A stretch of 41,830 nt of DNA from an uncultured Flavobacteriales bacterium (GTDB lineage Bacteria > Bacteroidota > Bacteroidia > Flavobacteriales_D > Sanyastnellaceae). This document shows, piece by piece, positions 24,091-31,691 of the stretch (within the stretch, counting starts at the first letter, position 1; each line of letters starts with the position of its first letter). The DNA is taken from contig CAJQLF010000044.1 in assembly GCA_905479115.1 (NCBI GenBank), forward strand, positions 1-41,830, given 5' to 3'. Made by a program: the position numbers and the translations under genes. The notes below the pieces were generated by a model that did not search any database, was not told where the DNA came from, and saw only the letters and a program-made list of their open reading frames with translations.

Positions 24091-25209
24091 TCACTCCATG
24101 CTCAACAAATTTGCAGCCTGCCTTCCGATGCTCATTCCAATGGCCACTCCCATGCCTCCAAGACGAACGGCGACAACACCGTGTTTGTCGATCTGACGCA
24201 CGATTGGCTCTCGCGTATCGCCTATCCCGAGTGTGCCCGTCCAGCGATGTGTAATGGCAACATCCTGGGTGCGAGGCCACAGCGAGTGCATCCATTCGAT
24301 GAGCCTTCTTTCGGTTTCTTCGGCATCCACGTTCCAATGCCGTCCTCCTCCAATGAGCATGCGGTTTTCGACGTTGCGGGCATAGACATATCCCGCATCC
24401 AGATGCACCGAATGGCGAAAGTCCCAGTCTGGTATGGGGGCTGTAACGAGCACTTGGTTTTTGACGGGTTGAACGTTTAAGTGAGGGATGAGTTGCGTCG
24501 CAAACGCATTAGTCGCGACGATCATGTTGGGCACGCGGATGGGGGTAAGTTCATCCCCGCGTTGCACGTGTAGGTGCCAACCAGAATCTTGCGGCTCGAT
24601 CTTGTGTACGCGGAGACCGGTGATTAAATCAATGCCTGCTGCAGCCACCTTTTTGCGCAAGGACCGGTTCATTTTCCCGGTATCTATTACGCCTTCTAAT
24701 CGGGAGAAGATAGCGCACTCGTGTTCAGGGGCTTGACGTTCCGCGAGGTGCGATGCATGAATGACTTCGAATGTGTCAGGAACGCCTGTGACTTCCGATA
24801 GCCAACCGTTTAAATCGAAGATTTCCGAATTAGAAGGCAAGCGAGTCATGCCACCCTGCCTAAAGAACTCCATGCTTCCCGATGGTTCAAAACCAATCTG
24901 CGCATCGCCCAATGTTTCCCGAAGTAACCGCAATCCATCCAATCGCGTTTGGACCAAATCTCGCGCTGCTTTATCACCCAATGTGATTCGATCGGCCATT
25001 AATTCTGTCGCACTTCCGAAGCATGCAAACCCTGCATTTTTGGAGGTTCCACCGCCTCCAAACGGATCAGAATCCAAGACGGCAATTCTCCAATTAGGAT
25101 GCTGTTTTTGTGCGAACAAGGCCGCTGAGAGGCCCACAATCCCGCCGCCTACAATCCCTAAATCCAATCCTTCCAGCCATTCTTTTGATTCCCAATAACT
25201 AAATGCCAT
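24091..25209 (-). CDS. FAD-dependent oxidoreductase, DAO family (DadA/ThiO-like)
   Basis: The 372-residue enzyme has an N-terminal Rossmann motif IVGGGIVGLSAALFAQ (about 19-34) and GGGGTSKNAGFACFGS, where a His-flavin link is absent. Middle motifs include VIDTGKMNRSLRKKVAAAGI, and the C-terminal segments are RMLIGGGRHWNVD, HRWTGTLGIGDTREPIV and VRLGGMGVAIGMSIGRQAA. These fit the glycine/D-amino-acid oxidase (DAO) superfamily. The substrate is probably an amino acid or amine but cannot be told from sequence. It diverges from the large TPR gene, with ATGs about 36 bases apart, and lies 64 bases downstream of no other co-directional gene. Confidence 0.87.
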   Translation of the reverse strand: MAFSYWESKEWLEGLDLGIVGGGIVGLSAALFAQKQHPNWRIAVLDSDPFGGGGTSKNAGFACFGSATELMADRITLGDKAARDLVQTRLDGLRLLRETLGDAQIGFEPSGSMEFFRQGGMTRLPSNSEIFDLNGWLSEVTGVPDTFEVIHASHLAERQAPEHECAIFSRLEGVIDTGKMNRSLRKKVAAAGIDLITGLRVHKIEPQDSGWHLHVQRGDELTPIRVPNMIVATNAFATQLIPHLNVQPVKNQVLVTAPIPDWDFRHSVHLDAGYVYARNVENRMLIGGGRHWNVDAEETERRLIEWMHSLWPRTQDVAITHRWTGTLGIGDTREPIVRQIDKHGVVAVRLGGMGVAIGMSIGRQAANLLSME

Positions 25210-25245
25210 ATTTTTACGTTTTAGGAAGTGGAAGCTTTTCCTGTA

Positions 25246-28200
25246 ATGACCTGCAATTCAAACAAAAAGCCAAGCGAGTCTAGCTCGCACTTGCTGTATC
25301 CGTGCAAATTACCTCATTTTCGCAGGAAGTGTGCGGGTGCTGTGCTGTTGCTTTTGCTCTTCTTCCTTCCGGCGCAAGAAGGCAGGACTCAAGAGGATAA
25401 GCTCGTGGTGTTTGGAACGGTGAAATTGGATGAGAGCAGCAAAAAACTAGAAGGCGTTCGGGTGGTGGTGTACCAAGATGACGTTGAATTCGATGCCATC
25501 ATGACAGATTTGAAGGGAGGATATGAATTTGACTTGCCCTTGCGCCATAACTATACGTTCAGTTTTGAATTTGAGGGTCACGGGAATAAACGGATCGCGG
25601 TAGATGCCTCGGGCATACCATTGGATGTTACGGGAGCGCGCAACATGGATTTGGACATGAGCATGATGCCTTTGCCGGCTGGATTTGATGCGTCGATTTT
25701 TGAAGATTTTTATGGCAAAGGCGAGTACGATGCGAATAAAAACACAGTGAGTTTCGATAGCAACTACACGGTGAGGATGCGCAATAAAGTGAATGCTGAA
25801 CTGGCTCGGCTGGAACGCATGGCAGGACAGGAAGAGGAAATGCGTGAGAAGTTTGAAGACTTTGTCCAGAAAGGAGATCGATCCAAGTCAGCGAAGGAGT
25901 GGCAAAAGGCTGTCGACTTCTACGATTCAGCTTTGGCGCTGTTTGCAGATGAAGCTGATGTAATCGCGAAACGAGAAGCAGCTCAACGTGGATTGGATCA
26001 AGCGAATGCGGCGAATGCGGACGAGGCAGCCTTCGAATCCCTTCTCGAGGAAGCAGAGGATGCGCTGAAGCGAGACCGGCTTCAGGAGGCAAGAAGCGGG
26101 TTTGAATCAGCCGCCACCATGCGGCCGGACTCGCCTGAGCCATTGGATGGTTTGCAGCGAGTGAATGACCGTGAGGCGGCGTTAGAGAACTCGTCAGAAG
26201 CAGATGAGGAGTACAATGAATTGGTGGAGGATGGGGATATTTATTTCGAGCGGGAGCAATGGGACAGAGCAATCGGTAAATTCACTGAAGCCAGCGCCTT
26301 GATGCCCAACGAAAGCTATCCATTAAACCGGATTGAAGAAGCGCAAACTCGGCAAGCAGATCTCGCCGCTCAAGCGGCAGATATTATTGCGCGGACCATA
26401 GAGTATGAGGCGCTGGTCGATCAGGCGAATTTGCTTTACAAAGAGGACAACTATGCCGCCGCTTTGATCCAATACGAGGCAGCTGGAAGCGTGTTGCCCG
26501 CAGAGCGATTTTGGCAGCAGCGAGCAGAGGCTTGCCGAGAACGAATTGCTGAAGCGGACGCCAGTGGTTCAGGGCGCAAAGACCGGGAGGCCGCGGAGGC
26601 CGAGCGAGAGGCGGCCCTGGCCCAAGAGCGTGAACAACGTCAGCAGTACGAAGCGTTGAATGATGAAGCAGACGAGTTGTTTCGTGCAAATGAATATGGC
26701 GCAGCAATCGAAAAATATGGAGAGGCATCTCGCTTATTTCCAGATGAGCGGTATCCGAAGCAAAGGATAAACGAGGCGGAGAAAAGGAGGGCCCGCGCAG
26801 CTGATGCGGCAGCGTCGGATGCGGAGGATAATGCGCAGGAATACCTGCCCGAAGAACCAGACGCCCCGAACAGCGAATCTGCTCAAGCCTATGCAGAGGA
26901 AGAAGAAGGGGATGCAGCTGCAGCTGCTCAGCGCAAGGCCCGTGAAGCGGCTGAACTTGCGGCCCGCACCGAAGCGGATCAAGTCGAGGCTGCTTACGAT
27001 GGGGCTATCGCAGAAGCAGATGCCGCGTTCGATCGTTCCGATTGGGACTTGGCCAGACGGAATTATGAAGAGGCTTTGGCCTTAAAACCCAGTGACCGTT
27101 ACGCGAAATCCCGCATCGACCGAATTGAACGTGAAATGACGAGGTCCACTGAGGAGGTGTTAACGCGACAAACAGGTGCTTCCCAAGCGGACTTGGACTT
27201 GGAGCGCGAGGCCATGGAACGTGAGAGCACAAATGAAGCGGCAGAATTGGCGCGAGCAGCGGCTTCAATGGTAGCACAGCAGCTCGCCGATGAGGAGGTG
27301 CTTAAAGCTCAGGAGGACGCTGAAAAATTAGAACGGGCGAAAAAAGAACGTCGACGTGCGGAGCAATTGGCTGCTCAATTAAACGTGACGGAAGAGGATG
27401 AGGTTGAGGCGTATTACAGAGAGGCCCTGGAGAGTGAAGCCCTTGCGCGCGAGCTCGAGATAGAGCGCAAAAAATCGGCACAGAGTGAGCTCATAGGCGA
27501 TGCGGCGAACAAGGCTCAGGAACGCGTGGATCGCGAATTAGATAATCAAAACGATATGTTGCGTCAAGATGCAGCTATGCGCGAGTCGGGATTGAATCAG
27601 CAAGAAATCAGAAGGGCGAATCAGGCTCGACAGGTAGAAGAATTTGAATCGAACGCTGCCGCGTCTAGAACTGCTGGAAATGAACAGATTGAGCAGGGTG
27701 CAGATCAAGTTCAGCAACAAAAAAGGCGGCGAGACCGATTGCGGACCTCGAGATCCCAAGATTACACGTTGAATGTTCCAGAAGTTGAGGCGAAAAAGCG
27801 ATCCTTGAGGAACTTTTTTAACGGCTTGTCCAAGGCTTCTGATGATCGACGCGTCGAAGCAAGAGCTCAGGCCGAGAGTTCTGCTCGGAAGTACAGACGA
27901 CTTGGGGATGGGTCGAATGAGCGAGCACAGGAAAGATGGCTTGCTGCCCGAAGAAAAGCCAAACAGGTGGAACGACAAATGCAAGCGAGAGAGCAAGAGG
28001 CTCGACAGCGAGCTTACAATGAGAAGAAAGCTGCGGAGAGCAATTTGCGAGAAGTGGGGCCGCGGGACCCGGCTGACTTTAAGTTAGCGGAGGGGGATGA
28101 AAACGTGGCGCAAGGTGTTCACGAGGAGTCATATGACATTCCCAATGGTCTGGTGATTGAACGCACAGTGCGCAGCGGTAACTTGGTTGTTCGGTACCGT

Positions 28201-28296
28201 AAGGTGGTGACCAAGACCGGTATTTATTATTTTAGAGGGGACCGCAGTATTACTGCGGAAATATGGCGCCGGGAAACAACGGTGATCCTCGATTGA
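25246..28296 (+). CDS. Large secreted protein with carboxypeptidase-like domain, six TPR-like repeats and long coiled coil
   Basis: The product has about 1016 residues. A hydrophobic signal (about 29-49, cut near GRTQ) follows a long polar n-region. Next comes a carboxypeptidase-regulatory/CNA-like beta domain (about 52-125: VFGTVKLDESSKKLEGVRVV). Six TPR-like repeats with the pattern A..LF+...W..A...Y..A..L.P...Y...RI span about 210-628, separated by Ala/Glu/Arg-rich linkers. A long charged coiled coil (about 630-955) leads to a C-terminal beta domain (963-1016: GLVIERTVRSGNLVVRYRKV). I chose ATG 25246; GTG 25228 and a TTG nearer the signal are alternatives. Its stop overlaps the TonB-like start as TGATG. 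I infer a periplasmic scaffold; function is unknown. Confidence 0.8.
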   Translation: MTCNSNKKPSESSSHLLYPCKLPHFRRKCAGAVLLLLLFFLPAQEGRTQEDKLVVFGTVKLDESSKKLEGVRVVVYQDDVEFDAIMTDLKGGYEFDLPLRHNYTFSFEFEGHGNKRIAVDASGIPLDVTGARNMDLDMSMMPLPAGFDASIFEDFYGKGEYDANKNTVSFDSNYTVRMRNKVNAELARLERMAGQEEEMREKFEDFVQKGDRSKSAKEWQKAVDFYDSALALFADEADVIAKREAAQRGLDQANAANADEAAFESLLEEAEDALKRDRLQEARSGFESAATMRPDSPEPLDGLQRVNDREAALENSSEADEEYNELVEDGDIYFEREQWDRAIGKFTEASALMPNESYPLNRIEEAQTRQADLAAQAADIIARTIEYEALVDQANLLYKEDNYAAALIQYEAAGSVLPAERFWQQRAEACRERIAEADASGSGRKDREAAEAEREAALAQEREQRQQYEALNDEADELFRANEYGAAIEKYGEASRLFPDERYPKQRINEAEKRRARAADAAASDAEDNAQEYLPEEPDAPNSESAQAYAEEEEGDAAAAAQRKAREAAELAARTEADQVEAAYDGAIAEADAAFDRSDWDLARRNYEEALALKPSDRYAKSRIDRIEREMTRSTEEVLTRQTGASQADLDLEREAMERESTNEAAELARAAASMVAQQLADEEVLKAQEDAEKLERAKKERRRAEQLAAQLNVTEEDEVEAYYREALESEALARELEIERKKSAQSELIGDAANKAQERVDRELDNQNDMLRQDAAMRESGLNQQEIRRANQARQVEEFESNAAASRTAGNEQIEQGADQVQQQKRRRDRLRTSRSQDYTLNVPEVEAKKRSLRNFFNGLSKASDDRRVEARAQAESSARKYRRLGDGSNERAQERWLAARRKAKQVERQMQAREQEARQRAYNEKKAAESNLREVGPRDPADFKLAEGDENVAQGVHEESYDIPNGLVIERTVRSGNLVVRYRKVVTKTGIYYFRGDRSITAEIWRRETTVILD

Positions 28297-29030
28297 TGCA
28301 GTTGGGTCGGGGAACGTCCAATCGTTTTTGGGTCGCTCTTTGTTTGACCTTGCTGGTTCACGCCATCGTCCTAAGCGCATTTTGGATGCAGCCTGCTGGA
28401 ACATCACGGATAGAAACTTCGGATTTCGTCGATGTAGAATTTGCAGAAATGAACTTCGCTCAAGCAGAATTGCCGTCTCTGGAAGAGCAATTGCAAAGTC
28501 GACTAGACGAACGGATTGCCAACCTGGTGTCGGATGCAAACGCCAGCACCGCCAGTGACCGGAAGTCAACTTCCGCCGGCGCAGAGGAGCGGGAGATGGC
28601 CGATGAAGTCGAAGCAGAACTTCGGGCAATGGAGCAAGCGGAATTTGATCGCTTGGCAGCTCAAAAAAAGGAATTCGGTCTGGAGGGTGTTCCGGATGAC
28701 GGTGAGCACACCGAGGTCAACACCCTGTCCGAATGGGACAAGCGTTATGACGGCAAGGTTATCGTGTCGTACGATGCAATAAACCGGAACCATGTGCATT
28801 TGCCGGTGCCGGGTTATTTGTGTCTGCGCTCTGGTACGGTCGTGGTGGAGGTTCTCATTGGATTGGATGGCACCGTCGAAAAGCCCCGGGTGGTCCAATC
28901 TTCGGAAGGGGAAGGAGCAGAATGCATGGAAGAGGTCGCGATGAAGGCGGCGCGCCGCACGGTCTTCAATGCGCGCACCGATGTTGACCAAACGGGGACG
29001 ATTACGTACCGGTTTGTTGCCCAACGGTAG
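28296..29030 (+). CDS. TonB-like energy transducer with C-terminal TonB domain
   Basis: This protein of about 244 residues has one N-terminal membrane helix (about 11-31: FWVALCLTLLVHAIVLSAFWM). A periplasmic helical, Glu/Ala-rich stretch (about 45-130) stands where TonB proteins often have a proline-rich spacer. A C-terminal TonB domain (about 165-244) reads SGTVVVEVLIGLDGTVEKPRV, CMEEVAMKAARRTVFNAR and GTITYRFVAQR. It could couple inner-membrane energy to an outer-membrane receptor. The ATG at 28296 overlaps the upstream TGA (TGATG); an ATG at 28263 would add eleven residues. The coupling indicates that it works with the large TPR protein. No ExbB/ExbD or receptor gene is nearby. Confidence 0.82.
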   Translation: MQLGRGTSNRFWVALCLTLLVHAIVLSAFWMQPAGTSRIETSDFVDVEFAEMNFAQAELPSLEEQLQSRLDERIANLVSDANASTASDRKSTSAGAEEREMADEVEAELRAMEQAEFDRLAAQKKEFGLEGVPDDGEHTEVNTLSEWDKRYDGKVIVSYDAINRNHVHLPVPGYLCLRSGTVVVEVLIGLDGTVEKPRVVQSSEGEGAECMEEVAMKAARRTVFNARTDVDQTGTITYRFVAQR

Positions 29031-29090
29031 CGGTTGAAAACTAACTTTTTCCGGCTAGGTCATCCGTGGTCGTATCGTACCTTGCTGGCC

Positions 29091-30332
29091 GTGCATTATA
29101 CTCCTGAACATCCCCTTAGAATCGGTGTCCTTCGCGAAGGAAAGACGCCGCCTGACCAGCGCGTTCCATTGACACCCGATCAATGTGTTTTGTTGTTAGA
29201 GGGGTACCCACAATTGAAAATTGTTATTCAAAGCAGCCATGTCAGGCGCATCCGAGATGCCGAGTACAGCGCCGCTGGATTGGAGGTTCGCGACGATGTG
29301 AGTGATTGCGATGTGTTGATTGGGGTGAAGGAAGTGAATATCGAGGATTTGATACCCGATAAAACCTACTTGTTTTTCAGCCACACGCACAAACTTCAGC
29401 CGTACAACGCCGGATTGCTTGCAGCGGTATTGGATAAGCGAATCCGTTTAATTGATTACGAATTGCTCAAAAGACCAAGCGGCCGACGGATCATCGGGTT
29501 TGGCCGATGGGCTGGACTCGTTGGCGCCTTCAGCGGAATCAGAGCTTGTGGCTTGAGGAGCGGTACATTTGACTTGCCCAAAGCGATTGACTGCCGCGAT
29601 TTGCAGGAAATGCTGACGCATGCAAAGGGTGTGAAACTCCCGGCAAACTTTAAGATTGTGTTGACGGGTCACGGGCGGGTCGGAAGAGGTGCGCGCGAAG
29701 TACTTGATCACATGAAGATTCGCTCGGTGCACCCGGATGATTTCCTGCGCATGGAATTCCCAGAACCCGTCTTCACCCACCTTGATGTTGCCGACTACAA
29801 TGAACGAATCGATGGTGGAGACTTTGATATGCAAGCATTTATCGATGATCCTTTGGAATTCCGGAGCACGTTCAGTCGATACACTGCAGCGGCAGATCTC
29901 TTCATTGCGGGCCACTTCTGGGCCGAGGGTTCACCTTTTCTATTTACACGAGAGGATATGCGTTCTCCGGATTGGAAAGTCAAAGTAGTTGCAGACATTT
30001 CATGTGACATAGACGGTCCTGTTGCCTGCACGTTGCGTCCTTCGACGATTGAAAGTCCATTGTACGGATATCATCCAGGAACGGAGCAGGAATGCATGTT
30101 CTCGCACCCGGAGGGAATCGCAGTCATGGCCGTGGATAACCTGCCGTGTGAATTGCCTCGTGATGCCTCCGATGGGTTTGGAAGGGAATTGATGGATCAC
30201 GTGATACCACTTTTAGTGGAAGGCGATGCAGAGGGAATTTTAGATGCGGCAACGGAGACAACCTTCGAAGGTAAATTGAACGAGCCTTACGCTTACTTGT
30301 CGGATTACGTGGCTGCTGCAAGAAGGGCTTAA
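29091..30332 (+). CDS. Saccharopine dehydrogenase / alanine dehydrogenase-like NAD(P) oxidoreductase
   Basis: The enzyme has about 413 residues. The N-terminal domain reads LRIGVLREGKTPPDQRVPLTP, the signature of alanine dehydrogenase/transhydrogenase and lysine-forming saccharopine dehydrogenases, then DVLIGVKEVNIEDL and TYLFFSHTHKLQPYN (the SHTxK motif seen in LYS1-type enzymes). The NAD-binding domain has FKIVLTGHGRVGRGAREVL, with the aspartate- and serine-containing VVADISCDIDGP and VMAVDNLPCELPRDAS downstream. It may act in lysine or related amino-acid metabolism; the substrate is inferred. No ATG precedes the conserved N-terminus. I chose GTG 29091; TTG 29034 is the only longer choice in frame. 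It lies 60 bases after the TonB-like gene. Confidence 0.83.
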   Translation: MHYTPEHPLRIGVLREGKTPPDQRVPLTPDQCVLLLEGYPQLKIVIQSSHVRRIRDAEYSAAGLEVRDDVSDCDVLIGVKEVNIEDLIPDKTYLFFSHTHKLQPYNAGLLAAVLDKRIRLIDYELLKRPSGRRIIGFGRWAGLVGAFSGIRACGLRSGTFDLPKAIDCRDLQEMLTHAKGVKLPANFKIVLTGHGRVGRGAREVLDHMKIRSVHPDDFLRMEFPEPVFTHLDVADYNERIDGGDFDMQAFIDDPLEFRSTFSRYTAAADLFIAGHFWAEGSPFLFTREDMRSPDWKVKVVADISCDIDGPVACTLRPSTIESPLYGYHPGTEQECMFSHPEGIAVMAVDNLPCELPRDASDGFGRELMDHVIPLLVEGDAEGILDAATETTFEGKLNEPYAYLSDYVAAARRA

Positions 30333-30434
30333 ACCTTTGCAAACGGGAGAAGTGTTCGCCACGTTCCTTGGAGGATGGCTGAGTGCGTCCGTGTAAGGAA
30401 GCCAGATTGCACCAAGGATGTGCCTCGAAAATGC

Positions 30435-31607
30435 TCAGTAACCGATTTGCCTTGAGCGCTTTACCCTTTGGCCATTCCACCATTTGGAGCGATCGCCAAA
30501 ACGTCCCATGCGCTGTTCCCCTCCGCCTTGCCAAGGATCCGTATTGAGGATATGCCAATCGCAATCCGGACAAAAGAATCGTTTTCGAATGGCCGTGGGG
30601 AAGTACATCGTGAAATTAAGTTCGTGCGCACCTCCTGTCCCAGGTGTCAATTGCGAGAAGGTCAAATCATAGCTGTAGCCAAATTTCCAATTCACCGTCT
30701 CCGTCCCGATGTATGCCATCGTCGCATCTCGGTAACTTGTCCCGATCAATCCACGGTACCAGAGCCCCAATGAAAATGTCATTCTCGAGTCCCGGATGAA
30801 TCCCCGCGGTTCAATCTCAAAATTTGCTCCGCTCATGACCAATGTTTGGTCCCCTTGTTGGTGAAAAATCACCTGCGGTTGAAGCGTTGATTCCAAGTTA
30901 GGTCTGCTGTTAACAGGAATAGAACCGCTAACATGAGATGTGAGCTTGATGGGAATAATGCTGACGCTGGTGCCCCCTGCAACACTTTCATTCGGCTCAT
31001 TCAAATGTGCGGCTGCGAACCCGAAAGACCATTTTTTTGAATGAAAAAGAGCTCCAGCACGGAAATCACTTCCTTTGACAAATCCTTCTCTGTAAATGTC
31101 TTGCGTGGTGAAGATGAACCCTTGACTGGGGTCAATCATATCGCGAAAGCTCAACTTATTCCAATCCAAGTTCCGTTGAAAGTAAGCTGCTTCCAGCGCC
31201 AAGTTCAAGTACCAGCCTTCGGTAATTTTTGTGCGAAAATTGTAAGCTGCAGCCACCGAAGTGGAACTCAGTGTTCCTTTGCCCGCATCATCCTTGAGCA
31301 CGCGAACAGCTAGGCCGCCATGGAGCGAACGAACATAGGAGTCCAAAGCAATGCCGGATGTGACATACGCACCGCTCATTGCGGGCCACTGATTCCTGTG
31401 GGAGAGAACCAAGCGAGGTGAGGGTACGATATTTCCTTGAACACCATAGGATCCTGCATAGGCAGGGTTAAGGTGGACAGGGTTATTAAAAAACTGAGTA
31501 AACTCGGGGTCTTGGGCGAATGTCAGGAGCCAAGAACATGCCATCAGGAAAGCGAGGCTTTGCCTAAGAGCTGGTTTATATATGAATTGACCTCGCAATA
31601 AAAACAT
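30435..31607 (-). CDS. PorP/SprF-family T9SS outer-membrane protein (copy 1)
   Basis: The 390-residue protein has a signal peptide (LAFLMACSWLLTFAQ) followed by DPEFTQFFNNPVHLNPAYAGS, the hallmark PorP/SprF N-terminus. The rest consists of alternating beta strands of a 14-strand-type barrel (VVPSPRLVLSHRNQWPA-like strands, SFGFAAAHLNEPNES, AHELNFTMYFP). A C-terminal tail of about 45 residues (CPDCDWH..., tryptophan-rich and basic) extends beyond the barrel. PorP/SprF proteins help anchor or export specific T9SS type B substrates. It diverges from the type B substrate gene across 84 bases that carry an 11-bp inverted repeat. ATG 31607 keeps a long n-region; ATG 31544 is a shorter alternative. 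Confidence 0.9.
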   Translation of the reverse strand: MFLLRGQFIYKPALRQSLAFLMACSWLLTFAQDPEFTQFFNNPVHLNPAYAGSYGVQGNIVPSPRLVLSHRNQWPAMSGAYVTSGIALDSYVRSLHGGLAVRVLKDDAGKGTLSSTSVAAAYNFRTKITEGWYLNLALEAAYFQRNLDWNKLSFRDMIDPSQGFIFTTQDIYREGFVKGSDFRAGALFHSKKWSFGFAAAHLNEPNESVAGGTSVSIIPIKLTSHVSGSIPVNSRPNLESTLQPQVIFHQQGDQTLVMSGANFEIEPRGFIRDSRMTFSLGLWYRGLIGTSYRDATMAYIGTETVNWKFGYSYDLTFSQLTPGTGGAHELNFTMYFPTAIRKRFFCPDCDWHILNTDPWQGGGEQRMGRFGDRSKWWNGQRVKRSRQIGY

Positions 31608-31611
31608 CGAG

Positions 31612-31687
31612 GAAATATAGAACTAAAAAATTTCCTGACATAATACTCATCTTACTGATTGAATTTGTTTTATACTTTCTATATTTC
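31612..31687. repeat. 11-bp inverted repeat flanking the divergent PorP/T9SS-B start region
   Basis: GAAATATAGAA (31612-31622) and TTCTATATTTC (31677-31687) are exact reverse complements. Each lies 4-5 bases before the ATG of its gene (31607 on minus, 31692 on plus). The placement makes them identical 5' leader segments for the two divergent genes and possible sites for a shared regulator. Confidence 0.55.
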
Positions 31688-31691
31688 GAGG

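Noticed and set aside
25628-26272. Long minus-strand open frame opposite the TPR repeat protein
   Set aside because: It mirrors the biased codon use of the Ala/Glu-rich plus-strand gene and has proline/histidine-rich low-complexity sequence without any recognisable motif.
30370-30425. GGAGGATGGCTGAGTGCG looks like the start of a Ser or Leu tRNA
   Set aside because: There is no TTCGA arm, no matching acceptor stem and no anticodon stem at the expected distances. The region is the short convergent gap between the saccharopine dehydrogenase-like gene and PorP/SprF copy 1.
31659-31687. TTG (31659-31661), an 18-base gap and TATATTTC resemble a Bacteroidota promoter for the type B surface gene
   Set aside because: The -7-like box ends only four bases before the ATG, so transcription would begin inside the coding region. 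It is better treated as part of the inverted repeat.
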